Counted from the first letter of the stretch, positions 51,773-61,765 are shown. The stretch is DNA of 64,000 nucleotides from Acinetobacter sp. WCHA45 (GCF_002165255.2 NZ_CP028561.1:2542001-2606000), one strand, 5' to 3'. The notes: generated by a model from the sequence alone, not told the origin. Numbers and translations are program-made.

Positions 51773-51830
51773 TCAGGTTGAGGGAAAATGCATTCCCTCT
51801 CCCAGCTCTACCTCATATTGGAACACCATC

Positions 51831-52970
51831 ATGTCGAATGCCAATCGTTATACTGGTCTTGTAGATCGTTATCGTGACCGTTTACCTGTGTCTGCAACTA
51901 CACGTGCAATTTCTCTAGGTGAAGGAAATACTCCTCTTATTAAACTTGAGAATATTCCACGTATTATTGGCAAAAACGTTGAAATCTATGTGAAGTACGA
52001 AGGTCTTAACCCAACAGGTTCATTTAAAGACCGTGGTATGACGATGGCTGTAACAAAAGCTGTTGAAGAAGGTTCAAAAGCGATTATCTGTGCATCTACT
52101 GGAAATACTTCAGCTGCAGCAGCGGCATATGCAGCACGTGCAGGAATTAAAGCATTCGTTTTGATTCCTGAAGGCAAAATTGCAATGGGTAAAATGGCTC
52201 AAGCAATGATGTACGGTGCAATCACCATGCAAATCCGCGGTAACTTCGATGACGGTATGCGTCTAGTAAAAGAAGTAGCAGATCAAGCGCCTGTGACTAT
52301 CGTAAACTCAATCAATCCTTACCGTTTGCAAGGTCAAAAAACCATTGCGTACGAAATTGTTGAAGCTCTAGGGCGTGCACCTGACTACCACTGTTTACCA
52401 GTAGGTAACGCAGGGAATATCACTGCACACTGGATGGGGTATACAGAAGCAGTAGCAAATCAACCTGCTGATCAGTTCGAACAAGTCATCTATGATGCCG
52501 CAACAGATCAATTCACGGGTCCTAAACCTGAAGGCTTACCAACGATGGTTGGTTATCAAGCTTCTGGCGCAGCGCCATTCTTACGTGGTGCTCCAGTGGA
52601 AAGTCCAGAAACCGTTGCAACGGCTATTCGTATTGGTAATCCACAAAGCTGGAATCATGCAAAAGCAGTTGTACGTGATTCGAAAGGTTGGTTCGATGAA
52701 CTTCAAGATAGCGAAATTCTTGAAGCTCAACGCTTACTTTCTATGTATGAAGGTGTTTTCGTAGAGCCAGCTTCTGCTGCTTCTATCGGTGGTGCTATTC
52801 GTGACATCAAAGCAGGTAAAATTGCTGAAGGTTCTGTGATCGTATGTACTGTGACAGGTAACGGTTTGAAAGATCCAGATACAGCAATCAAACAATGTGC
52901 GGATGCTGTGATGTTATCCATCGATGCAACGATGGATCAAGTTAAAGATTCTATTCTTTCAAATATGTAA
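51831..52970 (+). CDS. thrC: Threonine synthase
   Basis: A 379-residue PLP enzyme converting O-phosphohomoserine to threonine. The PLP Lys is in NPTGSFKDRGM (near 57), with the glycine-rich phosphate loop GNAGN near 193. It is the short bacterial type (about 350-380 residues). It follows hom after 58 bp that contain a small stem GAGGGAA/TTCCCTC. Confidence 0.96.
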   Translation: MSNANRYTGLVDRYRDRLPVSATTRAISLGEGNTPLIKLENIPRIIGKNVEIYVKYEGLNPTGSFKDRGMTMAVTKAVEEGSKAIICASTGNTSAAAAAYAARAGIKAFVLIPEGKIAMGKMAQAMMYGAITMQIRGNFDDGMRLVKEVADQAPVTIVNSINPYRLQGQKTIAYEIVEALGRAPDYHCLPVGNAGNITAHWMGYTEAVANQPADQFEQVIYDAATDQFTGPKPEGLPTMVGYQASGAAPFLRGAPVESPETVATAIRIGNPQSWNHAKAVVRDSKGWFDELQDSEILEAQRLLSMYEGVFVEPASAASIGGAIRDIKAGKIAEGSVIVCTVTGNGLKDPDTAIKQCADAVMLSIDATMDQVKDSILSNM

Positions 52971-52988
52971 GAATAAATTTTTAGTAAT

Positions 52989-53018
52989 AAAAAACCAGTT
53001 GCTTGCAACTGGTTTTTT
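52989..53018. terminator. Bidirectional terminator after thrC
   Basis: AACCAGTTGC / GCAACTGGTT 10-bp stem with a 2-nt loop, A run before and T run after. Confidence 0.93.
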
Positions 53019-53036
53019 ATTAACTAGAACATGATT

Positions 53037-53816
53037 TTATTCTTCATATTCATAATCTTCATCATAGCTATATTGTTTCGCTAAGTCTTTTTCAATTTTT
53101 TGAATTTCTTCTAGACTAATTTCCTTAATTTCAAACAAAGGCTGCTTCAATAGCGAATTCACAGCATACAATGCTTCATCTTGCCAAGCATCAATGACAA
53201 GAGTTTGTTTTGCTTCATCATAACTTAAACCAGATTGTGTACTAATCATTGCTTGCAATAAAATCGGTTGGGCTGAAAGTTCATCCAAGCTGCCTTTTAT
53301 TTCAATTGCTGAATAATCATAATCAGCAAAAATATGCTCAACTTTAGATTTAAAAGCATCTAAACTTTCTGAATATATTAAACCCGCAAAGCATTCATCA
53401 TGCTCCTCCACCCATTGTTGTTTTTTTACAGACCATAAACTATAGAACTTGACTTCATTTTCGAATTCAACCAATTGGAATTTTTGCATTCCAGCAAGCT
53501 GAATAAATTCAAAGGTATCATCGTCACTTAAACTTGCAGGTAATACATCGTCAGAAATATCCCCTTCTTCGCAAATATGTTCACCACAACGTGAATATAC
53601 GAAGTCATCTAATTGCTGCAATAATGCTTCATCAGCATCAAAAAGGGATTCAACTTCATATAATGCAAAATCACGCGCTCCATCTATCTCAAGTTTTTTA
53701 TAAGCTAATTCAGCCTGTTGCTTATTATCAAAAACATTTGCAATACGATTGCCAGCTACGTAGAAAACTTCATCGTTATAACCAAAATACTTGGCACGAA
53801 TCACATAAGTCGCCAT
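53037..53816 (-). CDS. Acidic cytosolic protein of unknown function
   Basis: A 259-residue protein with no signal peptide or membrane helix, rich in Asp, Glu, Tyr and Phe, ending in YDEDYEYEE. It begins MATYVIRAKYFGYNDEVFYVAGNR (first 24 residues hydrophobic/aromatic), then has helical Glu/Asp-rich stretches and two Cys (CGEHICEE near 92). I recognise no domain. It has its own frame, a normal start and a shared terminator at its 3' end, so it is a real gene, probably genus-restricted (inference). Confidence 0.75.
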   Translation of the reverse strand: MATYVIRAKYFGYNDEVFYVAGNRIANVFDNKQQAELAYKKLEIDGARDFALYEVESLFDADEALLQQLDDFVYSRCGEHICEEGDISDDVLPASLSDDDTFEFIQLAGMQKFQLVEFENEVKFYSLWSVKKQQWVEEHDECFAGLIYSESLDAFKSKVEHIFADYDYSAIEIKGSLDELSAQPILLQAMISTQSGLSYDEAKQTLVIDAWQDEALYAVNSLLKQPLFEIKEISLEEIQKIEKDLAKQYSYDEDYEYEE

Positions 53817-53947
53817 CTTATTTCCCCAATTTTAGCTTTTTTGAAATCAAAATAAATATTAATGTCTGAAATGCTAATCTAACAAAAATTACTCAAAATA
53901 GAAGTGATAAAGCATTTTTTACGTCATAAAATGTCGTTACGTTATAT

Positions 53948-53973
53948 AAAAAAGCTCCTCAGATGAGGAGCTT
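53948..53973 (-). terminator. Intrinsic terminator of pbpG
   Basis: AAGCTCCTC / GAGGAGCTT with a 4-nt loop and T6 tail on the minus strand. Confidence 0.92.
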
Positions 53974-53988
53974 GACATACATTAGTGG

Positions 53989-55056
53989 TTAAATTCTTTT
54001 CGGTAAAGTACTCAGCCAAGTTAATAAATTGGTTGCATCATTGGTACGTGCTTGTGAAGTTGAAGCTCCCAATAGCACGACTACAGCAGGACGTGAATTA
54101 ACAGTTGCATGCATGACCACACAGCGCCCAGCCTCACCGATATATCCTGTTTTAGATAGATTAATATTCCAACCACCATTACGCACTAAGGCATTGGTAT
54201 TATTTGACTTAAGCACACGATAACCTAAATTAAAATCATAAGTTGGCGTGGTAGAAAATTGACGAATCAAGCCATATTGAGAAGCAGCACTCACCAAAAT
54301 ACCAAGATCACGTGCGGAAGAAACGTTATGAGGATCTAAACCTGTTGATTCTGCATAACGGGTTGAGGTCATTCCTAATTGTTTTGCTTTTGCATTCATT
54401 GCAGCAATAAATGCTGAACGTCCGCTTGGGTAAGTCCTCGCTAATGCTGCCGCAGCAGGATTTTCTGATTTCATCAAAGCGAATAACAAAAGTTCCGCTC
54501 GATTCATGGTATCGCCTACTTTCAAGGTCGAACTTGAATTCTTTCCACCTGCACCCGCAAAGTCAATTTGCTGTAGCGTGATTTCTTCCGACATATTCAG
54601 CCGTGCATCTGCGGTAATCACAGCCGTCATCAATTTGGTAATTGAGGCAATCGGTACCGACATATTACTGTTTTTACTAAACAGTACTTCGCCCGTTTGT
54701 GCATCCATCACCAAGGCTGCACGTGCATTTACAGCGGGTTGGCTACTGAAATGAGAGGTATCTCGAATCTGTATGCTTTTTTGTGGCGTTGCAGATGAAC
54801 TAATACTTGCAGAACCACCACTTCGTAAAGTGGTTGTAACCGAAGTTGAACCTTGCGGGCTGATCTCTAATGAATCATCATCTTGCATCAATTGGCTTGC
54901 ATCACTTGCAGACCAATTTAACGAAGCTGAAGAACTATTCGCACTTGTAGAGGCTGGATTGTTGTTTACAACCAGCTCAGCATAACTTGTTGAACTAAGC
55001 GCCAACAAAATAGACATGCTCAAGGCATGCATGATAGATTTTTTAGAATTTTTCAC
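53989..55056 (-). CDS. pbpG: D-alanyl-D-alanine endopeptidase PBP7/8
   Basis: A 355-residue low-molecular-mass penicillin-binding protein that cuts peptidoglycan cross-links in the periplasm. Signal peptide (residues 1-27), a long Ser/Asn-rich linker (28-105), then the S11 peptidase: SITK (Ser138-Lys141), SEN near 197 and KTGYIGEAG near 310. The linker is longer than in E. coli. In A. baumannii PBP7/8 is a known serum-survival factor. Divergent from the gacA-like gene. Confidence 0.93.
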   Translation of the reverse strand: MKNSKKSIMHALSMSILLALSSTSYAELVVNNNPASTSANSSSASLNWSASDASQLMQDDDSLEISPQGSTSVTTTLRSGGSASISSSATPQKSIQIRDTSHFSSQPAVNARAALVMDAQTGEVLFSKNSNMSVPIASITKLMTAVITADARLNMSEEITLQQIDFAGAGGKNSSSTLKVGDTMNRAELLLFALMKSENPAAAALARTYPSGRSAFIAAMNAKAKQLGMTSTRYAESTGLDPHNVSSARDLGILVSAASQYGLIRQFSTTPTYDFNLGYRVLKSNNTNALVRNGGWNINLSKTGYIGEAGRCVVMHATVNSRPAVVVLLGASTSQARTNDATNLLTWLSTLPKRI

Positions 55057-55143
55057 GACACAATACTCAACTCGGGACGCTGCACATTTGCGCTTAATAA
55101 CATTATGCCTTACATTTGAACAAATCGGGTAAAGCTTTTATAG

Positions 55144-55183
55144 ACACAATTGTGTACAACTATTCTCTAAACATGGAGAATAG
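55144..55183. promoter_or_regulatory. Two palindromes in the pbpG-gacA divergent region
   Basis: ACACAATTGTGT (55144-55155, perfect 12-bp) and CTATTCTC / GAGAATAG (55160-55183, 8-bp arms, 8-nt gap) lie back to back about 85-120 bp upstream of both genes. They look like operators; the binding protein is unknown. Confidence 0.4.
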
Positions 55184-55266
55184 GATTGCTAATTTTGTCG
55201 TTTGATTGCAAGCTCATTTTTCTTTATGTAACAAAAAAATCGTTTTTTTGAAAAAAGGAGGTCTTC

Positions 55267-55902
55267 TTGATCACTGTTCTCGTTGTTGATGATCATGAAC
55301 TCGTACGTACAGGCATTTGTCGTATGTTGGAAGACCACCCAGATGTAGAAGTCATTGGACAAGCTGAATCTGGAGAAGAAGCGATTGCTTTAGTTCGATT
55401 AAAGCATCCTCAAGTTGTACTATTAGATGTCAATATGCCGGGAATTGGTGGCGTAGAAACAACACGTCGCCTTTTACAAACAGCACCTGAGACTAAAGTG
55501 ATTGCTGTTAGTGGTTTAGCGGAAGAACCCTACCCATCGTTGTTATTAAAAGCAGGGGCAAAAGGCTATATCACAAAAGGTGCGCCTATTTCAGAAATGG
55601 TACGTGCAATCAATAAAGTCATGCAAGGTGGTAAATATTTCAGTGCAGATATTGCCGAACAGCTTGCGAGCTCTTATCTTTCAGATACGCAACAATCCCC
55701 TTTTGACGCACTCTCTGAACGTGAAATGCAAGTCGCAATGATGGTGGTTAATTGTATTAGTGCTCAAGAAATCGCTGACAAATTATTTGTTAGTGTTAAA
55801 ACTGTAAATACTTATCGCTATCGAATTTTTGAAAAACTAGCAATTGATAGCGATGTAAAATTAACCCATCTCGCCATCCGTTATGGACTCATTAAACCTT
55901 AA
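55267..55902 (+). CDS. gacA: LuxR-family response regulator, GacA/UvrY type
   Basis: A 211-residue regulator: receiver domain with DDH (8-10) acidic pocket, phospho-acceptor Asp54 (LLDVNMPG) and Lys104, then a LuxR-type HTH (LSEREMQVAMMVVN...VSVKTVNTYRYRIFEKL). Best fit is GacA/UvrY, which drives Csr/Rsm small RNAs through the GacS kinase (not in the window). The start is TTG at 55267, backed by AAAGGAGG 5 nt upstream. It lies 19 bp ahead of pilS, so it may be co-transcribed with pilSR. Confidence 0.85.
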   Translation: MITVLVVDDHELVRTGICRMLEDHPDVEVIGQAESGEEAIALVRLKHPQVVLLDVNMPGIGGVETTRRLLQTAPETKVIAVSGLAEEPYPSLLLKAGAKGYITKGAPISEMVRAINKVMQGGKYFSADIAEQLASSYLSDTQQSPFDALSEREMQVAMMVVNCISAQEIADKLFVSVKTVNTYRYRIFEKLAIDSDVKLTHLAIRYGLIKP

Positions 55903-55921
55903 TCATATTAAGTGATCGCTT

Positions 55922-57487
55922 ATGTTGGGAAAAATTGCGTCCTCAGTGTCCCAAACCGTTTATCGGCTCGGAATTTGGTATAGTGGATATCGACTGATTA
56001 TTTCAATCAGTCTAATCCTTATTTACTTACTTACCGCAGAGCAGCTTGCTACCAATTATGATTATCCATTTTTATATTTTTACACTCTGATTTGTTATAT
56101 CAGCTTTAATATTTTTCAGCTTTTTTTACTAAAAATAGTTCCATTACAAATCAGCAAACAGCTCATTTTTATTTTTATTATAGACGTGATCTGTTTAAGT
56201 GTGATTACCTTTTCGGCAGGCGGTCCGAACTTACAATTAAGCTTATTGTACGTCATCATTATTTTCTCCTCAGCAATTCTCCTAAATGCTCATCTTTCAC
56301 TGATTGTGACGCTTTTTGCCGTTATTATGGTGGTTTATCAACGTTTTCTGGGCAACTTTTTTGACTACAATAATTTAAATCATCTCGGCAATAGCGCTCT
56401 CCTTGCCTTTCTATTTTTTGTGGTGCATGCGATTGGCCGTATTGCGGTGCAACGATTTAAAATTCTGGAAACCTTAACTTTCCACCAATCTATCGAGATC
56501 CATCAACTCCAGAATATTAACCGTTATATTCTCGAACAAATTGAGGATGGCTATCTGGTTCTGGATGAAAGCAACCATATTGTACTGAGCAATCCCGCCG
56601 CCAATACCCTACTCGGTGTTCATTTTTCGATGTCCACAGAGAAAACGCCTTTAATCAAATGGCAACCAGATCTATTTGAATTGATTCAGCTCAGCGACTT
56701 AAAAGATGGTGAAGAATTTAGTTTTGAATCGCAGCAAAGTCCATATACCGTTAATATCAAAGTTAAACATCTGATTGTGCCTGAGCAAGCCCTTATTTTA
56801 TTGATTTTAAAAGATACACAGAAACTAAACCAACAAGTCCAGCAATTGAAACTGGCGGCTTTAGGACAGCTCTCAGCCAGTATTGCCCACGAAATTCGCA
56901 ACCCTCTGGCTGCAATTGTACAGGCCAATGAATTATTTAAAGAAAGTGACAGTCATCAACAAGAAATGCTCTGTCGTATGATTAGCAAACAAGCTAGACG
57001 TATTGATAATATTGTGCAAGATACATTAGGCATGGCGCGCAACAAACCAACTGAGCCACAAGTCATTCAATTGGCTGATTTTTTTGAGAGCCTATTGAAT
57101 GAAGATCTAGTCGATGCGAAACATATGATTAAACTCAATCTTGCAGAACGCATTCATATTCTTTTTGATGAGAAACAATTACGCCAAGTTCTAATTAACC
57201 TGATTCGAAATGCTCTGCGGCACAATGCACCTGATGCTCAATTTATTGAAGTGAATGTAGACTTAAAAGATGGCAGAACATGTATTGATGTCATTGATTT
57301 TGGTACGGGTGTCGCAAAACGAGATATTTCTCAGCTATTCAAACCATTTTTTAGTACCGAAATTAAAGGAACTGGTTTAGGATTGTACCTGTCTCACAGC
57401 TTTTGTGAGGCAAATCATGCAAAGCTCACCTATGTAGAGCGACAACAAGGAGCATGTTTCAGGATTGAATGCTCAAAAATTCATTGA
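55922..57487 (+). CDS. pilS: Sensor histidine kinase PilS
   Basis: A 521-residue inner-membrane kinase. Six transmembrane helices within residues 20-185, a PAS domain (near 200-310; YILEQIEDGYLVLDESNHIVL), H-box ASIAHEIRNPLAAIVQ with the phospho-accepting His (near 326), and a GHKL ATPase (LINLIRNALRHN; FGTGV; GTGLGLYLS). In Pseudomonas PilS senses pilin in the membrane and activates PilR to transcribe pilA. Paired with pilR directly downstream. Confidence 0.93.
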   Translation: MLGKIASSVSQTVYRLGIWYSGYRLIISISLILIYLLTAEQLATNYDYPFLYFYTLICYISFNIFQLFLLKIVPLQISKQLIFIFIIDVICLSVITFSAGGPNLQLSLLYVIIIFSSAILLNAHLSLIVTLFAVIMVVYQRFLGNFFDYNNLNHLGNSALLAFLFFVVHAIGRIAVQRFKILETLTFHQSIEIHQLQNINRYILEQIEDGYLVLDESNHIVLSNPAANTLLGVHFSMSTEKTPLIKWQPDLFELIQLSDLKDGEEFSFESQQSPYTVNIKVKHLIVPEQALILLILKDTQKLNQQVQQLKLAALGQLSASIAHEIRNPLAAIVQANELFKESDSHQQEMLCRMISKQARRIDNIVQDTLGMARNKPTEPQVIQLADFFESLLNEDLVDAKHMIKLNLAERIHILFDEKQLRQVLINLIRNALRHNAPDAQFIEVNVDLKDGRTCIDVIDFGTGVAKRDISQLFKPFFSTEIKGTGLGLYLSHSFCEANHAKLTYVERQQGACFRIECSKIH

Positions 57488-57509
57488 TTCAGATTAGGTT
57501 TTCGGGGAA

Positions 57510-58934
57510 ATGGCAACTAAACAACCACTCGTCTTGCTAGTAGACGATGAAGAAGACTTATGTCTCCTCATGCAAATGACGCTTGCACGAATGGGGATTA
57601 AAACCCATCTTGCCTATCGTGTAGAGCAAGCAAAAAAATTCTTTACCGAGTTTCAGTACGATGCCTGTTTAACAGATTTGAATCTCCCAGATGGCAATGG
57701 TCTGGACTTGGTTAAACATGTCACACAAAACTATCCCAACACACCGATTGCAGTATTAACAGCATATGGCAATATGGATATTGCAATTGCTGCATTAAAA
57801 GCAGGTGCTTTTGATTTTGTCAGTAAACCGGTCAATCAAACTCATTTAGATCAATTGATTCAAAAAGCATTGAATCGACCACAGCCTGAACAAGAAGCTG
57901 CTGAAAGCGCATTAGAAAATAAACTTCTCATTGGTCGATCTACGCCCATTCAGCAATTACGGATTGCTTTAAAGAAAATTGCTCGATCTCAAGCCCCTGT
58001 CTTTATTACCGGTGAATCAGGGACAGGAAAAGAAGTTGTTGCCAATTTAGTTCATCGTCTGAGTAACCGTAGTGAAGGACCTTTTATTGCGATCAACTGT
58101 GGTGCTATTCCAACAGAGTTAATGGAAAGTGAACTATTTGGTCATAAAAAGGGCAGCTTTACAGGCGCATCCCAAGACAAACAAGGTTTAATTCTTTCCG
58201 CACATGGGGGTAGTTTATTCTTAGATGAGATCGCTGAATTACCCTTAAGTATGCAGGTAAAACTGCTTCGTGCTGTACAAGAAAAGAAAATTCGCCCTGT
58301 CGGCTCAGATCAAGAAATTGATGTTGATTTCCGGGTCATCAGTGCGAGTCATCAAGATCTTGAATTACTAGTGCAACAAGGTCGTTTCAGACAAGATTTA
58401 TTCTTCCGCATTCACGTCATGGATATTGTATTACCTCCTTTACGTGAACGTGGGCAAGATATCTTATTGTTAGCAAATCACTTTATTCAGAAAATCAGCC
58501 AAGAATGGGAAGTCTCTGTCAAAACCCTTTCTTCTCGTGCTGAACAATTCTTATTGCAACAATATTTTCCAGGTAATGTACGCGAGCTTCGAAATATTAT
58601 TGAACGTGCAATTACGCTCAGTGATGATGAAACCATTGATCTAGCTCATCTTCAAACAGCTCCTCTACGTAGCCCTATTGCAACGCCAACAGTCTCATTT
58701 TCAACACAGGATGAAAATGATCATGCGGTAAGCACTAGCCCTATGGGTTCTAAAAAGCTACCATCTGAAGGACTGGAGCTCTATCTAGAAAATATTGAAA
58801 AAGAGATTCTTCTCAATGCACTGAATTTAACCCATTGGAACCGAACGTTAGCAGCAAAGAAATTAGGAATGACTTTCCGTTCTTTACGTTATCGTTTGAA
58901 AAAATTTGGTTTAGATACAGAAGATGATGAATAG
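57510..58934 (+). CDS. pilR: Sigma-54-dependent response regulator PilR
   Basis: A 474-residue NtrC-family activator. Receiver domain with Asp56 (LTDLNLPDG); AAA+ domain with Walker A GESGTGKE (near 168), GSFTGAS sigma-54 contact loop (variant of GAFTGA, near 210), and Walker B GGSLFLDEI (near 231). The C-terminal Fis-type HTH is NRTLAAKKLGMTFRSLRYRL. It activates the type IV pilin gene with sigma-54. Ends at a strong terminator. Confidence 0.95.
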   Translation: MATKQPLVLLVDDEEDLCLLMQMTLARMGIKTHLAYRVEQAKKFFTEFQYDACLTDLNLPDGNGLDLVKHVTQNYPNTPIAVLTAYGNMDIAIAALKAGAFDFVSKPVNQTHLDQLIQKALNRPQPEQEAAESALENKLLIGRSTPIQQLRIALKKIARSQAPVFITGESGTGKEVVANLVHRLSNRSEGPFIAINCGAIPTELMESELFGHKKGSFTGASQDKQGLILSAHGGSLFLDEIAELPLSMQVKLLRAVQEKKIRPVGSDQEIDVDFRVISASHQDLELLVQQGRFRQDLFFRIHVMDIVLPPLRERGQDILLLANHFIQKISQEWEVSVKTLSSRAEQFLLQQYFPGNVRELRNIIERAITLSDDETIDLAHLQTAPLRSPIATPTVSFSTQDENDHAVSTSPMGSKKLPSEGLELYLENIEKEILLNALNLTHWNRTLAAKKLGMTFRSLRYRLKKFGLDTEDDE

Positions 58935-58937
58935 TCT

Positions 58938-58973
58938 TAAAAATAAAGCCCCTAAATAGGGGCTTTATTTTTA
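58938..58973. terminator. Bidirectional terminator between pilR and ctp
   Basis: AATAAAGCCCCTA / TAGGGGCTTTATT 13-bp stem, 2-nt loop, flanked by A and T runs; convergent genes. Confidence 0.92.
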
Positions 58974-58974
58974 A

Positions 58975-60150
58975 TTAAATTTTACTTTTTAGAACCAAAT
59001 CTGTGACGTGTTCCAAATAACCATCTTCTTTCATTTCAGGTAACAACGGATAACTTTGATTCGGTTGAATCCCTTGACCTTCAATCATATTCCCATTGGG
59101 CGTGTAATAATGTGAGACCGTCATTTGCAATGCTGCGCCACTCGGTAATGGAAATAATTTCTGTACCACACCTTTTCCATAGCTATTTTCACCTACAACC
59201 CACGCACGTTTATGTTCTTTTAATGCTGCGGTGAATACTTCAGCTGCCGAGGCTGAACGATGGTTGATTAAGATACCTAATTTTATATTTTGAAATTCAT
59301 TTGAAGGTAAAGCCTGAAATTGTTGATCTCCTTCTGAACGACTCTTTGTCGTCACAATTAATCCTTGATTCAAGAATAAATCTGTTGATTCAACAGCAGC
59401 CGACAATAAACCTCCTGGATTATTACGCAGGTCAAGAACGACAGCCTTGAGTTTAGTTGTACTATATTCTTCGATTAAACGTTTAATTTCATTCGCTGTA
59501 TCTTGTTGAAACACTCTAATTTTAAGTACAAGCACCTGATTATGTAGTAAAACAGGTTCAATATCTGTCTCAACTTTTTTATTCCGAACCAGAATTACAG
59601 TACTATTGCTGTTTTCAGGCTGTATTTGCAGGGTGCTGCCAATCGAGCCATACAGCAGACCTTGTACTTGATCCTGATTTAAACTCTTTAATTCTTGATT
59701 ATCGACTTTGAGTATGGCTTGTCCATTACGCAAACCCAACTTACTAGAATCAGATCCTGATTTTAGGTCTTGAATTTGCCATAAACGATTATGAGCATCG
59801 TAATTTAAATTGAAATCAACAGAAGCCAGATCACCTTCAGTGTATTGAATAAGCTGGCGGTATTCTTCGGCGGATAAATAACGAGAATAACGATCTAAAC
59901 CGCTCACTAACCCTTTGATTGCTTGCTGAAAAAGTGCATCGTCTGTTTTTTTATCAACGTAGTTATCTTTCACAATCCCATAAATCTGTACAAATTGCTG
60001 AATAGATTCAAGTGGCACTTCAGCATTTCGACTTGTAGTCTCTTCCCCCCATCCTGAGGCATGTGTAATAGGTGCAGATAACGTATGTGATCCCCAACAC
60101 ATCAACAAACTCGCAAAGAACCCTCGATAAATGTTGTTGTGTTGGGTCAT
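58975..60150 (-). CDS. ctpA: S41 family C-terminal processing peptidase
   Basis: A 391-residue periplasmic serine protease. Signal peptide (to about residue 25), N-terminal helical part, PDZ-like domain (near 110-165; LGLRNGQAILKVDNQEL), and the S41 core with LDLRNNPGGLLSAAVE (near 240), the catalytic Ser in NHRSASAAEVF (near 300) and Lys in ENSYGKGVVQK (near 325). CtpA-type proteases degrade cell-wall hydrolases or process envelope proteins. 9 bp after gpmI, likely the same transcript. Confidence 0.9.
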   Translation of the reverse strand: MTQHNNIYRGFFASLLMCWGSHTLSAPITHASGWGEETTSRNAEVPLESIQQFVQIYGIVKDNYVDKKTDDALFQQAIKGLVSGLDRYSRYLSAEEYRQLIQYTEGDLASVDFNLNYDAHNRLWQIQDLKSGSDSSKLGLRNGQAILKVDNQELKSLNQDQVQGLLYGSIGSTLQIQPENSNSTVILVRNKKVETDIEPVLLHNQVLVLKIRVFQQDTANEIKRLIEEYSTTKLKAVVLDLRNNPGGLLSAAVESTDLFLNQGLIVTTKSRSEGDQQFQALPSNEFQNIKLGILINHRSASAAEVFTAALKEHKRAWVVGENSYGKGVVQKLFPLPSGAALQMTVSHYYTPNGNMIEGQGIQPNQSYPLLPEMKEDGYLEHVTDLVLKSKI

Positions 60151-60159
60151 AAGTTCACC

Positions 60160-61704
60160 TTATTTTAAAGTAATTAAATTCTTGCCTTGCATGTCGGAAG
60201 GTACAGGAATATTCATCAAATGAAGTAATGTTGGTGCAACATCAGCCAATACACCACCCTCTGCAATCGTTGCTTGAGTTGGGCCCACATAAATAAATGG
60301 CACCAATTCAGTGGTATGTTGTGTATGAACTTGTCCACTGTCGTAGTCTTGCATTTGCTCTACATTACCATGATCCGCTGTAATTAACATATGACCTTTG
60401 TTTGCCATTACTGCTTCATAGACACGACCTAAACACGTATCAACAGTTTCAACCGCTTTCACTGCTGCATCAAATACACCAGTATGTCCGACCATGTCAC
60501 CATTGGCGTAATTGACAACCAAAAGGTCAAACTCACCCGAATTAATAGCATCTACTAACTCATCAGTGACTTCATAAGCACTCATTTCTGGTTTTAGATC
60601 ATAGGTTGCGACATTCGGAGAAGGAATCAAAATACGTTTCTCTCCTAGATATTCATCTTCACGACCACCGCTGAAGAAGAATGTCACATGCGCATATTTC
60701 TCTGTTTCAGCAATACGCAATTGGGTTTTGCCCAAACCAGATAAATATTCACCGATGGAATTTTTAAGCTCTTCTGGCATGTATGCAACTGGCGCATCAA
60801 TACTTGCCTGATAGCGTGTTAGCATCACAAATTTAGATAAACTTGGAGCGACTTTACGCGTAAACCCAGTAAAATCTTTCTCAACAAAGGCACGGGTGAT
60901 TTCACGCGCACGATCAGCACGGAAGTTCATGAAAACCACACTATCGCCATCTTGGATTTTGGCAATTTCACCAATACGTGTTGCTTGAACAAACTCATCA
61001 TTTTCTTCTGCTGCATAGGCTTGCTCTAAACCATCTACAGCTGAGTTTACAACACGGACTGCCTCGCCTTCTGTCATTAAACGATAAGCGAGTTCAACAC
61101 GATTCCAGCGGTTATCACGATCCATTGCAAAATAACGACCAATCATCGAAACGATACGACCTTGATTTGGATACTGAGCAAATAAAGCATCGAATTTTTC
61201 TAATGAAGGTTTTGCGCTACGTGGAGGGGTATCACGACCATCAAGGAAAGCGTGTAGATATACTGTTGCGCCACGTTTTAGTGCTAGCTCACACATCGCC
61301 ACAATATGATCTTCATGCGAATGCACTCCACCTTGTGACAACAACCCCATGACATGAACGGCACCATTCGCTGCTTTGGCTTTTTCAACCGCATCAACTA
61401 ACACTTCATGCTCAAAAAAAGCACCTGTCCGAATATCTTTAGTAATCCGTGTAAAGTCCTGATATAAAACACGACCTGCACCTAAGTTCATATGACCCAC
61501 TTCAGAGTTACCCATTTGTCCATCAGGTAGGCCTACATCTTCGCCAGAACCTGAAATCAAACTATTTGGATGCTTTGCTTTCATCGCAGTCAGATTTGGT
61601 GTTTTTGCTGCTAAATATGCATTATCCTCAACTGCTTCACGATGTCCTACACCATCCATAATTACAAGAACGTGAGGAATTTTGCCAGCATTTGCATCCG
61701 TCAT
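60160..61704 (-). CDS. gpmI: 2,3-bisphosphoglycerate-independent phosphoglycerate mutase
   Basis: A 514-residue Mn-dependent enzyme interconverting 3- and 2-phosphoglycerate in glycolysis and gluconeogenesis. [16 protein letters not shown] near 14-29, the nucleophile Ser in [17 protein letters not shown] (near 62-70), [14 protein letters not shown] (near 151), and metal His/Asp in [13 protein letters not shown] near 440. Two putative operator sites lie upstream (61749-61765 and 61792-61810). Heads a likely operon with ctpA. Confidence 0.97.
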   Translation of the reverse strand: MTDANAGKIPHVLVIMDGVGHREAVEDNAYLAAKTPNLTAMKAKHPNSLISGSGEDVGLPDGQMGNSEVGHMNLGAGRVLYQDFTRITKDIRTGAFFEHEVLVDAVEKAKAANGAVHVMGLLSQGGVHSHEDHIVAMCELALKRGATVYLHAFLDGRDTPPRSAKPSLEKFDALFAQYPNQGRIVSMIGRYFAMDRDNRWNRVELAYRLMTEGEAVRVVNSAVDGLEQAYAAEENDEFVQATRIGEIAKIQDGDSVVFMNFRADRAREITRAFVEKDFTGFTRKVAPSLSKFVMLTRYQASIDAPVAYMPEELKNSIGEYLSGLGKTQLRIAETEKYAHVTFFFSGGREDEYLGEKRILIPSPNVATYDLKPEMSAYEVTDELVDAINSGEFDLLVVNYANGDMVGHTGVFDAAVKAVETVDTCLGRVYEAVMANKGHMLITADHGNVEQMQDYDSGQVHTQHTTELVPFIYVGPTQATIAEGGVLADVAPTLLHLMNIPVPSDMQGKNLITLK

Positions 61705-61748
61705 AATGGACTCTCTGTTTGTCTATCATTTGATCGGCATAGTTTACC

Positions 61749-61765
61749 GAAATTTGACAAATTTC
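61749..61765. promoter_or_regulatory. Perfect 17-bp palindrome upstream of gpmI
   Basis: GAAATTTG-A-CAAATTTC, 8-bp arms around one central base, 45 bp ahead of the gpmI ATG. Candidate operator for a dimeric regulator; none is identified. Confidence 0.45.

Noticed and set aside
60978..61352. 124-codon plus-strand frame inside gpmI
   Set aside because: His/Leu-rich shadow of gpmI; no independent support.
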